Assembly: GCF_040372045.1 (NCBI RefSeq)
Contig: NZ_BAABWH010000001.1
Reading direction: 5' to 3' (one strand)
DNA length: 64,000 nt
From: Thalassolituus sp006212115
Lineage (GTDB): Bacteria > Pseudomonadota > Gammaproteobacteria > Pseudomonadales > Oceanobacteraceae
Shown: positions 33,563 to 40,678 of the stretch, one piece after another
Layout: each line of letters begins with the position of its first letter
How positions within the stretch are numbered: position 1 is the first letter of the stretch
Notes under the pieces: generated by a model
Database searches by the model: none
Seen by the model: the letters and a program-made list of their open reading frames with translations, nothing else
What the model was told of the DNA's origin: nothing
Made by a program: the position numbers and the translations under genes

Positions 33563-34513
33563 ATGAAGGTTTACGAAGATATCACTCAATCAATCGGCAA
33601 TACGCCGCTTGTCCGCATCAACAAATTGACTCAACACCCAAAGGTCTTCGCGAAACTGGAAAACCGCAACCCAGCGCACTCTGTTAAGTGTCGTATTGGC
33701 GCAAACATGGTGTGGCAGGCGGAACAGGACGGGCTCCTCAAGCCGGGAATGGAAATCGTTGAACCCACCAGCGGTAATACTGGCATTGCCCTCGCATTCG
33801 TAGCTACAGCCAGAGGCTATAAAGTAACCCTATGTATGCCCGAGACCATGAGTATCGAGCGCCGTAAAGTCATGCAGGCACTGGGCGCAAACCTGGTACT
33901 GACTGAAGGGCCAAAGGGTATGAAGGGAGCCGTTCAAAAGGCAGAACAACTGCTGGCCGAAGACCCAGATACACGCATTATGCTGCAGCAATTTGATAAC
34001 CCCGCCAATCCTGCAATTCACGAAAAAACCACGGGGCCGGAAATCTGGAATGATACAGATGGAACTGTGGACGTACTGGTCGCCGGAGTTGGGACCGGTG
34101 GTACGATTAGCGGCTGCGCCCGCTATCTGAAAGCCCAGAAGAGCAGTATTCAAGCCGTCGCTGTTGAACCTGCTGACTCTGCCATCATTACCCAACGAAT
34201 CGCTGGCGAAGAGATAACCCCAGCCCCGCATAAAATTCAGGGGATCGGTGCTAACTTCATTCCGGGCAATCTCGATATCGACCTGCTCGACCGGGTTGAA
34301 GCGGTCTCGAATGAGGCGTCTATGGCAATGGCCCATCGCTTGATGTCTGAGGAAGGCATCCTTGCCGGTATTTCGTGCGGTGCGGCGATGGAAGCAGCCT
34401 TGCGTCTCGCAGACACGCCTGAGTACGCGGACAAGACAATCGTCGTTGTACTGCCTGACTCGGGCGAACGCTACCTGACATCGCCTTTGTTCGAGGGTTA
34501 TTTCGATCGATAA
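33563..34513 (+). CDS. cysK: cysteine synthase A (O-acetylserine sulfhydrylase)
   Basis: PLP enzyme making cysteine from O-acetylserine and sulfide. The PLP lysine is Lys42 in NPAHSVKCRIGANM, the substrate loop is TSGNTGIA and the phosphate loop GTGGT; the SIERRKVMQALGANLVLTEG segment and C-terminal LFEGYF place it with CysK rather than CysM. In the late PLP-ring contact region it reads ISCGAA where E. coli CysK has ISSGAA, a Cys for Ser change. GAGGAAG precedes the ATG. Confidence 0.94.
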   Translation: MKVYEDITQSIGNTPLVRINKLTQHPKVFAKLENRNPAHSVKCRIGANMVWQAEQDGLLKPGMEIVEPTSGNTGIALAFVATARGYKVTLCMPETMSIERRKVMQALGANLVLTEGPKGMKGAVQKAEQLLAEDPDTRIMLQQFDNPANPAIHEKTTGPEIWNDTDGTVDVLVAGVGTGGTISGCARYLKAQKSSIQAVAVEPADSAIITQRIAGEEITPAPHKIQGIGANFIPGNLDIDLLDRVEAVSNEASMAMAHRLMSEEGILAGISCGAAMEAALRLADTPEYADKTIVVVLPDSGERYLTSPLFEGYFDR

Positions 34514-34523
34514 GTCGAGTTCT

Positions 34524-34563
34524 CTTGAGTCGACTATTCGTCAGCCGAATACGCTTGAGTCGA
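34524..34563 (+). repeat. 10-bp direct repeat between cysK and the AlkB-like gene
   Basis: CTTGAGTCGA at 34524-34533 and 34554-34563, exactly 30 nt apart. If the AlkB frame is translated through here, the repeat encodes in-frame LES followed by T or S, in a Ser-rich N-terminal tail. Otherwise it is an unexplained intergenic repeat. Confidence 0.5.
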
Positions 34564-34655
34564 GCTCCCCATCGGAGTCACCCTCGAATGGTGACTTCGA
34601 GTATCTCCCGGCCTGGTTATCAGAAGCATCAGCGAAGCTTCTCTTTGCTGATCTG

Positions 34656-35147
34656 ATGACCAACCTCTGCTGGCAGCAACCCAGTATTACGCTGTACGGT
34701 AAACAGCATCCAATTCCTCGCCTGCAGGCATGGCTTGGAGATCATCCGCATAAGTACCGGTATTCAGGTCAGGATTTTATTGCCGATATTTGGCCCGACT
34801 CCGTCGCCGATATCGCTCGCGATATTTCAGCCGAGACCGGCGTCCTGATGAATTCGGTATTGGTAAATCTGTATCGGGATGGACAGGACAGTATGGGTTG
34901 GCATGCCGATGATGAGCCCGAATTGGGACCGGACCCCGTGATAGCCTCACTGAGCCTTGGAGCGACGCGGGATTTTGCTTTAAGAAGAACCGGCACGACA
35001 CGACAAGCAGGCCGTATTGCCTTGAGTGATGGCAGCTTGCTAGTTATGAAGGCAGGTATGCAAAGTCGCTGGCAACATGCTCTGCCGAAACGCGCCCGAG
35101 TAAAGTCGCCTCGGATCAATCTTACGTTCAGGCAAATTATCGTCTGA
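34656..35147 (+). CDS. AlkB-family 2-oxoglutarate/Fe(II) dioxygenase
   Basis: Oxidative demethylase for alkylated nucleic acid bases. Iron ligands are seen in GWHADDE (HxD) and the later WQHALPK; the 2-oxoglutarate motif RINLTFR (RxNxTxR) closes the domain. Earlier VNLYRDGQDSMGWH is typical. The first standard start codon is this ATG, but the same frame is open back to 34479 and encodes FEYLPAWLSEASAKLLFADL just before it, which looks like the normal AlkB N-terminus. The real start is thus probably further upstream at a non-standard codon, or the ATG product is slightly short. No ribosome site precedes 34656. Convergent with the next gene (11-nt overlap). Confidence 0.85.
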   Translation: MTNLCWQQPSITLYGKQHPIPRLQAWLGDHPHKYRYSGQDFIADIWPDSVADIARDISAETGVLMNSVLVNLYRDGQDSMGWHADDEPELGPDPVIASLSLGATRDFALRRTGTTRQAGRIALSDGSLLVMKAGMQSRWQHALPKRARVKSPRINLTFRQIIV

Positions 35148-36141
35148 ACTCAGTCTGCAAGCGGAACATAATCACAGGGGTCGGCTTCCACTCGTTCTCG
35201 CGTGTCCAGACGTATTGCGGTTGAATCTCGGCAAACATCCACTCATGGTAAACGCGTCTGCGCACCCTGACCCCAAATTCATACGCATCAAACGTCGGCC
35301 CAAACTCAGAATCTCCAGTCGCCCGCGCTAAAACCGCATAAGCGTAGATGGGGTTGATTTCATGGTACAGGCCGCCACCATACATCAGTGTGAAGTAGTC
35401 ATTATTCAATAAATATTCCGCCTCTGTTTCCAAGCGGAATAGCCGTTGGGTATCGATTGGGCGGTCAAAAGTCAGATCCGTTACCGAGCCATAACCGTCG
35501 GAAGTGTAATAGTTCACTTCCTGACGCAAGTTCAGATTCCAGTAGTCAAAATAAACGGGCCGACGTGCACGCAAACGGATAAATGGATCAGGAGGAATCC
35601 CCCAACGAACCCCGGCATCAACGGACGAGCTCCAGCGCTCGCTTTGTTGAATAATAAATCGCAATGCCGAGCTGTAAGTTACATTGTCGGGACTCTCAAA
35701 TATCTGCGACTCACGTACATCCTCATCTTCGGACTGCAGCAACAGATTCAGTCGGTCATTCGTGTGCGGCAGCTCGATATTCATGCTCACACCGAATTTA
35801 TAATCGACCGGATCACCTAACTCCCTACGGGTAAAAAAGGAAAACTTGGCGTGACTTCCCTGCCCCTGAATATCCGTCACGTCGTCATTGAAAAAGCGGT
35901 CTACGAAAAAGCTGTCGATACCGCCTGATAGATTATCCAGATGATCGACCAACCAGCGTCGTGAGCGCTCAGCCATATCATCCGTCACCTCGGTCTGTGC
36001 AGCATCATCAGAGAGAGAATCTGTATCCTGAGGCCAGACAATACCGGGGGTGACTAAACTCGGCTCTGCCCAGATCTCATCGCCCAATGCCGGAGCACTG
36101 GTAACGATAAAAATAAGAGTCAGTCCGATCAGATGCAGCAT
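35137..36141 (-). CDS. putative outer-membrane beta-barrel protein (334 aa)
   Basis: Start chosen at MLHLIGLTLIFIVTSAPALG, which gives a signal peptide cleaved near ALGDE; the longer frame overlaps the cation exporter. The mature protein starts with an acidic linker and a helical segment (RRWLVDHLDNLSGGIDSFF), followed by repeated amphipathic strands with aromatic ends (KFGVSMNIELPH, YWNLNLRQEVNYY, FTLMYGGGLYHEI, WMFAEIQPQYVW). It ends in RLQTEFRR rather than the classical C-terminal Phe. I recognise no named family. Lies 13 nt after the exporter stop, so probably co-transcribed with it. Confidence 0.75.
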   Translation of the reverse strand: MLHLIGLTLIFIVTSAPALGDEIWAEPSLVTPGIVWPQDTDSLSDDAAQTEVTDDMAERSRRWLVDHLDNLSGGIDSFFVDRFFNDDVTDIQGQGSHAKFSFFTRRELGDPVDYKFGVSMNIELPHTNDRLNLLLQSEDEDVRESQIFESPDNVTYSSALRFIIQQSERWSSSVDAGVRWGIPPDPFIRLRARRPVYFDYWNLNLRQEVNYYTSDGYGSVTDLTFDRPIDTQRLFRLETEAEYLLNNDYFTLMYGGGLYHEINPIYAYAVLARATGDSEFGPTFDAYEFGVRVRRRVYHEWMFAEIQPQYVWTRENEWKPTPVIMFRLQTEFRR

Positions 36142-36154
36142 AGTGACACTGACG

Positions 36155-37021
36155 TTAAACTGGATAATGATGAATGATGACTTCCGCTCGAGGGAAGCGT
36201 TCGCGAATCTTAGCCTCCAGTGACCGCCCTGTGTCGTGAGCATCGCGCAGCAGCTGATCACCATCCAGCTCTAAGTGGAACTGGATAAACTGAACCATAC
36301 CCGATTGACGGGTTTTCAGATCGTGAAATCCTTTCACCCCATCTGTTTCCTGAATGGTCTCAATCAATCGTGCCTCGTCATCAGGATCAAGCGCCTGATC
36401 CATTAACACCGCAAGGGCTTCGCGTACGATATTTATAACGCTGAAAGTCAGTGTCAAAGCGACGATTACGGCCACCACAATGTCCAGCCAGATAAACCCA
36501 AGCATAGCGCCAACCAAAGCGAAGATAACGGCAATGTTTGTCAGAATATCGCCAAAGTAATGCGCCGAATCCGCTTTTACTGCCAGAGATCCGGTTTTAC
36601 GGTACACGTATCGCTGGTATAGCACCAAGAGCAAAGTGGCGATAGTCGAAAATGCCATCACGCCAATGCTCTCCGGTAGCGCCTGCAGCTCCACTGGCTT
36701 CACTATCCGGTCGAGCAGGTGCAACAGCAGCATCGCTACCGAGCCCAGAATAAAGGCAGACTGCATTAACGCCGCCAAACCTTCCGCTTTACTATGCCCG
36801 AAAGGATGTTCCTCATCCGGTGGAACCAGTGCGAAACGTATAGCAAAGAAATTAATTACCGACGCAGCAATGTCCATCAGGCTGTCGAGAAGAGACGATA
36901 AAACACTGGCAGAATCACTGGCTGACCAGGCACCGGTTTTTGCCAGAAGTAATACACTAGCAGTGATCACAGAGGCTATCGCCGCTCGGGTGACTAAGTG
37001 ACCATGGTTTCCAGTTGCCAT
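36155..37021 (-). CDS. cation diffusion facilitator, FieF-like
   Basis: Start chosen at MATGNHGH (288 aa). Six hydrophobic spans and the CDF metal sites are readable: DSLMDIAAS in TM2 and HYFGDILTN in TM5, the Asp/Asp/His/Asp set of FieF (YiiP). The cytoplasmic C-terminal dimer domain ends with VIIHHYPV. It should export Zn(II), Fe(II) or related divalent cations by proton exchange at the inner membrane. GGA lies just upstream of the ATG. Confidence 0.9.
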   Translation of the reverse strand: MATGNHGHLVTRAAIASVITASVLLLAKTGAWSASDSASVLSSLLDSLMDIAASVINFFAIRFALVPPDEEHPFGHSKAEGLAALMQSAFILGSVAMLLLHLLDRIVKPVELQALPESIGVMAFSTIATLLLVLYQRYVYRKTGSLAVKADSAHYFGDILTNIAVIFALVGAMLGFIWLDIVVAVIVALTLTFSVINIVREALAVLMDQALDPDDEARLIETIQETDGVKGFHDLKTRQSGMVQFIQFHLELDGDQLLRDAHDTGRSLEAKIRERFPRAEVIIHHYPV

Positions 37022-37226
37022 TCCTGATTTATTCTCCTGCAGTGAAATCAGTATAAGGGGCAATGATACGCCGCCAGAACGAACCTGACACCCCCGCTGT
37101 ATAAAGGTAGTCGTTTGCGGTGGGAGTGTGACCCGGTTCCTACTTGGGACAATCGAGGAAGATTAGTGCTTGATTTCGCAATAAATTGAGCTAATGATTG
37201 GCGCTTTACATAATAATAAATGTCCC

Positions 37227-38099
37227 ATGTTGATAAAGAACGCTCTCATCGTTGACGATTCAAAATCCGCCCGGCTCGTGCTGCAACGTCTGCTGGCACG
37301 GATACATGTGAGCGTGGACACAGTTGAAAGTGCAGAAGAGGCATTGGCATTTCTGGAGCACCGACAGCCAGACATTATTTTTATGGATCACATGATGCCC
37401 GGGATGGATGGCCTCGAAGCCACACAGATGATTCGGGCAAATCCCAAGACGTCCCGCATCCCAACCATCATGTATACATCAAAAGACGGTGAAGATTATT
37501 TCCGGATTGCATTGCAGAAAGGCGCCAATGGTGTCCTGTGCAAACCAGCAGATCAGGAAGCCGTGATGGCCGTTATTCGCTCATTGGACAAACCGGCAGC
37601 AAACGACGCCAGTAAAGAGCCTGCAACGGTCGAGTCACTGAATATCCCCCTGATAGAAATCGATCGTCTTGTGCAGAAGCACCTTCGTACCGCGCTGACC
37701 GAAGCCAAAAGTGAGATCAGCGCGGGAATAGACCTCACCGCTTCGCAGCTGCAACAGCATCAGAAACACCAACTCGAAATTATTCGCCGCCAACTCCAGC
37801 AGCAGGTCAACGAAGTACAGAATGACCTGAATACCGAGCTCGACAGCGAACGCCTGTTCAACCGAACGCGCAACTCTAACCAGAAGCTTGCTGCAGCTGT
37901 GGCAGACCGCATTACCAAACGCTCAGCAGATGAACTGGCCAGCAAGCTACAGATCCAGAAAATGGCCTTCGATTCAGCACTTGAAGATCACAAGCGCGAA
38001 ACCGACAAACACGTGCGTTCGGTGGCACTCCGAGCCGCCATTGCCGGTGCTTCCATTGGTATTTTTGCCGCTGTGATCGCCGCATCGATCATTCGTTGA
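37227..38099 (+). CDS. tail-anchored response regulator receiver protein (290 aa)
   Basis: Start chosen at MLIKNALIVDDSKSARLVLQ, the natural beginning of a receiver domain. REC about 1-122 with phosphoacceptor Asp54 (FMDHMMPGMDG), acidic pair Asp10/Asp11 and CKPADQE. Then about 130 residues of Gln/Glu/Lys-rich predicted coiled coil (QLQQHQKHQLEIIRRQLQQQ), and a C-terminal hydrophobic helix (AAIAGASIGIFAAVIAASII) with nothing after it. No output domain for DNA or c-di-GMP. Membrane-tethered receivers of this kind are unusual; partner kinase unknown. Confidence 0.85.
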   Translation: MLIKNALIVDDSKSARLVLQRLLARIHVSVDTVESAEEALAFLEHRQPDIIFMDHMMPGMDGLEATQMIRANPKTSRIPTIMYTSKDGEDYFRIALQKGANGVLCKPADQEAVMAVIRSLDKPAANDASKEPATVESLNIPLIEIDRLVQKHLRTALTEAKSEISAGIDLTASQLQQHQKHQLEIIRRQLQQQVNEVQNDLNTELDSERLFNRTRNSNQKLAAAVADRITKRSADELASKLQIQKMAFDSALEDHKRETDKHVRSVALRAAIAGASIGIFAAVIAASIIR

Positions 38100-38169
38100 T
38101 CTGAACTGGCTTTCCTTCCTGTTGTCTTCACTTTAGACTGACACTGACTTTTAATTCAGGGAATAGGCC

Positions 38170-38964
38170 ATGTGGATCCGACTGTTATTTCTTATCACTC
38201 CATTTTTAATCAGCTCCTGTGCAGCACCCGCACCGCTTGCTGTAGCCGGAGCAGGCGCTTACGAAGTAGCGAAGTACGAAGAAAATATTCGCTTACGAGC
38301 TGCCGCAGCTCTGCGTGATGAACCGGATCTTCTTACCTTTTCGATCCAGGCGATTGCTCGCGGACAAACCGAGAAAGCGGTCGAAACTTACCTGCTTGGC
38401 TACAACGATCCGGACTACAGCGACAATATGAAGTCTCTGGCTCTGTATCAGATCGGCTTGATGTACATGAACCGTTTTAACGACCAGCGCGACGATGCGA
38501 AAGCACGCGAGTACTTCTCCCGCCATCGTTCCGAGTTTCCGAAGTCGCGCATCGCAGGTCGGATTCAATCGCACCTTGCGGTACTCAACAAGCGTGCTGA
38601 AAATCCCGTATTCGTGCCAGCTTCAGAGCTGCTGAACAATCTGAACAGACAGGAATTACTCACACGTCCAAACGTACCCTATGACGACGAGCTCAATCCG
38701 ATGAGCGAGCGTGCAATTACAGAAAACCGCACCGCGGATGCCGTGACCGTCTACACCATTGTGTATGAAAACGAAGCCTCAGGAGATGAGATTCGTGCGA
38801 AGGCCTTGTATCAGATGGGTCTGATTTACATGAGCCCCTACAACGAAGACAGCAGCCGTCTCAAGGCACTGGAATACTTCAGGACTATCACAGAAGAGTT
38901 CCCGGCAGTGAGTATCCGCCCAAATGTCGACCTGCGTATTACCGAACTACTGAACGCGCAATAA
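38170..38964 (+). CDS. TPR-type lipoprotein (264 aa)
   Basis: Lipobox ISSC (Cys17) after a short signal; the +2 residue is Ala, predicting the outer membrane. Two halves repeat: YQIGLMYMNRFNDQ with AREYFSRHRSEFP, and YQMGLIYMSPYNED with ALEYFRTITEEFP, each a TPR/Sel1-like pair, so the gene seems built by internal duplication. Such lipoproteins are protein-interaction scaffolds. Stands 70 nt after the receiver gene. Confidence 0.8.
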   Translation: MWIRLLFLITPFLISSCAAPAPLAVAGAGAYEVAKYEENIRLRAAAALRDEPDLLTFSIQAIARGQTEKAVETYLLGYNDPDYSDNMKSLALYQIGLMYMNRFNDQRDDAKAREYFSRHRSEFPKSRIAGRIQSHLAVLNKRAENPVFVPASELLNNLNRQELLTRPNVPYDDELNPMSERAITENRTADAVTVYTIVYENEASGDEIRAKALYQMGLIYMSPYNEDSSRLKALEYFRTITEEFPAVSIRPNVDLRITELLNAQ

Positions 38965-38979
38965 CAGCAACACTCTCAT

Positions 38980-39004
38980 GCTCTGACACCTGCGGTGTCA
39001 GAGC
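38980..39004. terminator. 11-bp hairpin between convergent genes
   Basis: GCTCTGACACC - TGC - GGTGTCAGAGC is a perfect stem between the TPR lipoprotein and the convergent acyltransferase, and it includes the latter's stop codon. There is no T-run on either side; a bidirectional, weak terminator is likely. Confidence 0.45.
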
Positions 39005-40149
39005 AATCCCGCTGCATAATTTTTAAGCAAACGAACGGCAACATCGTCGGGCTGGCCATGATAACGAGCCCTGAGCTGGTTCAATGGCAGCTCAATGTCT
39101 GTGGGATATACCACGCTTGCCGGCACACTGTATCCGAAGTCTTGTTGTAACAGGCGCACCGCGGCAAAGTTGACCGGAAAGTAAGTTTTCATCGACTCAA
39201 TCTCGGCATCCGTCGCTTGCGCCATGCAATCGGCATCCGTCATATTTCCCTCGCTAAGCGGCTGACCGAAGCATATCCGGATACGACCTTTCTGGCCGCG
39301 TAATCCTGTTAAGATACTTTCCGTGTCTTCACCGGGCCGCTTTTCATAGGGTATTCCCTTTTCTCGGGCAACAAGCTCTCTGGCCTTAAGGCAGTCGCAC
39401 GGATCCCATTCAAACTGCACTAATACAGGCACCGGACGCAGCGCTGACATGGTATCGATAAAACTTATTTTCTCTTCACGCCCACTGAGCGCCAACATCT
39501 TCAGAACGGCGGTATCCGTATAATCGAGATTGTCCTTTGCCCTTCCTTGTCTCTGCGCCAACCATACTGAATGACCGTGATCCAACGAATGACGAATGTA
39601 CCCTGACAAACGCTGAAACTCTCTCAACTTTTCACGTCGGTCATTTATGCTGCGTTTTACGATAAAGCTTTTGTTCAGCTTCATAAGATCCGCAAGGACA
39701 GAATTTCCAAGCAGATTATCTCCAATCGCTATCCTCGCCGTCGGCCATCCTGATTGCATAAGCGCATAGCCAATTAATGTCGGGTCCATAGCAATATCGC
39801 GATGATTTGATAACCAGAGATACGACTGAGAGGCATCAAGTTGATCAAGCCCGGTAATGACGACCTCACTCGACGTTGATTCAACCAGCGCGTTAATCCA
39901 GTGCGACAGCCATGCCTGAAAGGCGTCTACGGTAGTAACAGGAGCGAAGTGACGACGCAGTTGCCAGGCAGTCAGACGTACCAGCTTCTTCTGCATCCAC
40001 TGCGGCCAATGTCCGAAGCGATAGGCGATCAGCGCACGATGCAACTCATCCGAACGCCCGAGGCGTTCCAACACAGAGGCCACCTCCGCATCGGTATACG
40101 GGCGGATGTCCGCGTAATCGTCCTGGCTTTCCTTGAGAGTGTCCTGCAT
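38998..40149 (-). CDS. lysophospholipid-type acyltransferase with atypical HX5D motif (383 aa)
   Basis: Start chosen at MQDTLKESQDD, with AGGGCGGG upstream. The acyltransferase core reads LWLSNHRDIAMDP, where six residues after His comes Asp (HX5D) instead of the usual HX4D of PlsC/PlsB. IAIGDNLLGN and FIVKRS follow, then SVWLAQRQGRAKDN in place of the usual EGTR block, and VPVLVQFEWDPCDC. The same HRDI pattern occurs in a known sub-group of bacterial acyltransferases. No membrane span is obvious. Substrate unknown. Confidence 0.78.
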   Translation of the reverse strand: MQDTLKESQDDYADIRPYTDAEVASVLERLGRSDELHRALIAYRFGHWPQWMQKKLVRLTAWQLRRHFAPVTTVDAFQAWLSHWINALVESTSSEVVITGLDQLDASQSYLWLSNHRDIAMDPTLIGYALMQSGWPTARIAIGDNLLGNSVLADLMKLNKSFIVKRSINDRREKLREFQRLSGYIRHSLDHGHSVWLAQRQGRAKDNLDYTDTAVLKMLALSGREEKISFIDTMSALRPVPVLVQFEWDPCDCLKARELVAREKGIPYEKRPGEDTESILTGLRGQKGRIRICFGQPLSEGNMTDADCMAQATDAEIESMKTYFPVNFAAVRLLQQDFGYSVPASVVYPTDIELPLNQLRARYHGQPDDVAVRLLKNYAAGLL

Positions 40150-40285
40150 CCCGCCCTGCTTCTCTGTATAATTTGTCTCAGTCACATTCTGATCTGTTGT
40201 TTTCGCAAACAACGACCAGTTATGGAAAGTAAAGACATCCAGATTACCCGACCCAACGCGTTCAGAAAACTGCGGAGTACGAAAC

Positions 40286-40678
40286 ATGATAGGTGAATGG
40301 CAACCCGCTGACGCCGGTGGCAAACCAGAAGCAACACCCACTCGCGAATTGATAAGAATGCTGGCCGATGCTGCAGAGGCACCACAGAGCGCACCTGCAG
40401 ATATTCAACAGGCGGCGCGGCAATGTATTCAATGCGCACCGGAACTCTGGACAACAGCATTTGAAGATATCGACGATGAAGCATTGATTAAGTTTGCGTT
40501 CTTCTACATACGAGCAGAACAAACATTGGCGGGCTTTGAATCCGGCGCTTCAAATCCTGCAATACAGGTTTTTCGCTACCTGAAGTCCGAGGGGCGTAAG
40601 CCGTCAAAAGAAACAGTCAAAGCCATGAAAGCTGAAACGGATAACCGTTTCATCCCACACGGCGATGCGCTGTCCTGA
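40286..40678 (+). CDS. uncharacterised small protein (130 aa)
   Basis: GGAG about 9 nt before the ATG. Soluble, helical and acidic (RELIRMLADAAEAPQSAPAD, ALIKFAFFYIRAEQTLAG, CIQCAPELW). No motif recognised. Divergent from the acyltransferase and convergent with the hybrid kinase, overlapping the kinase gene by 29 nt at the 3' ends. Codon positions look normal for the genome, so I accept it as real. Confidence 0.6.
   Translation: MIGEWQPADAGGKPEATPTRELIRMLADAAEAPQSAPADIQQAARQCIQCAPELWTTAFEDIDDEALIKFAFFYIRAEQTLAGFESGASNPAIQVFRYLKSEGRKPSKETVKAMKAETDNRFIPHGDALS

Noticed and set aside
37075..37135. Imperfect hairpin in the fieF-like / receiver divergent region
   Set aside because: Arms contain a mismatch and wobbles, there is no T-run, and it is not downstream of any gene.
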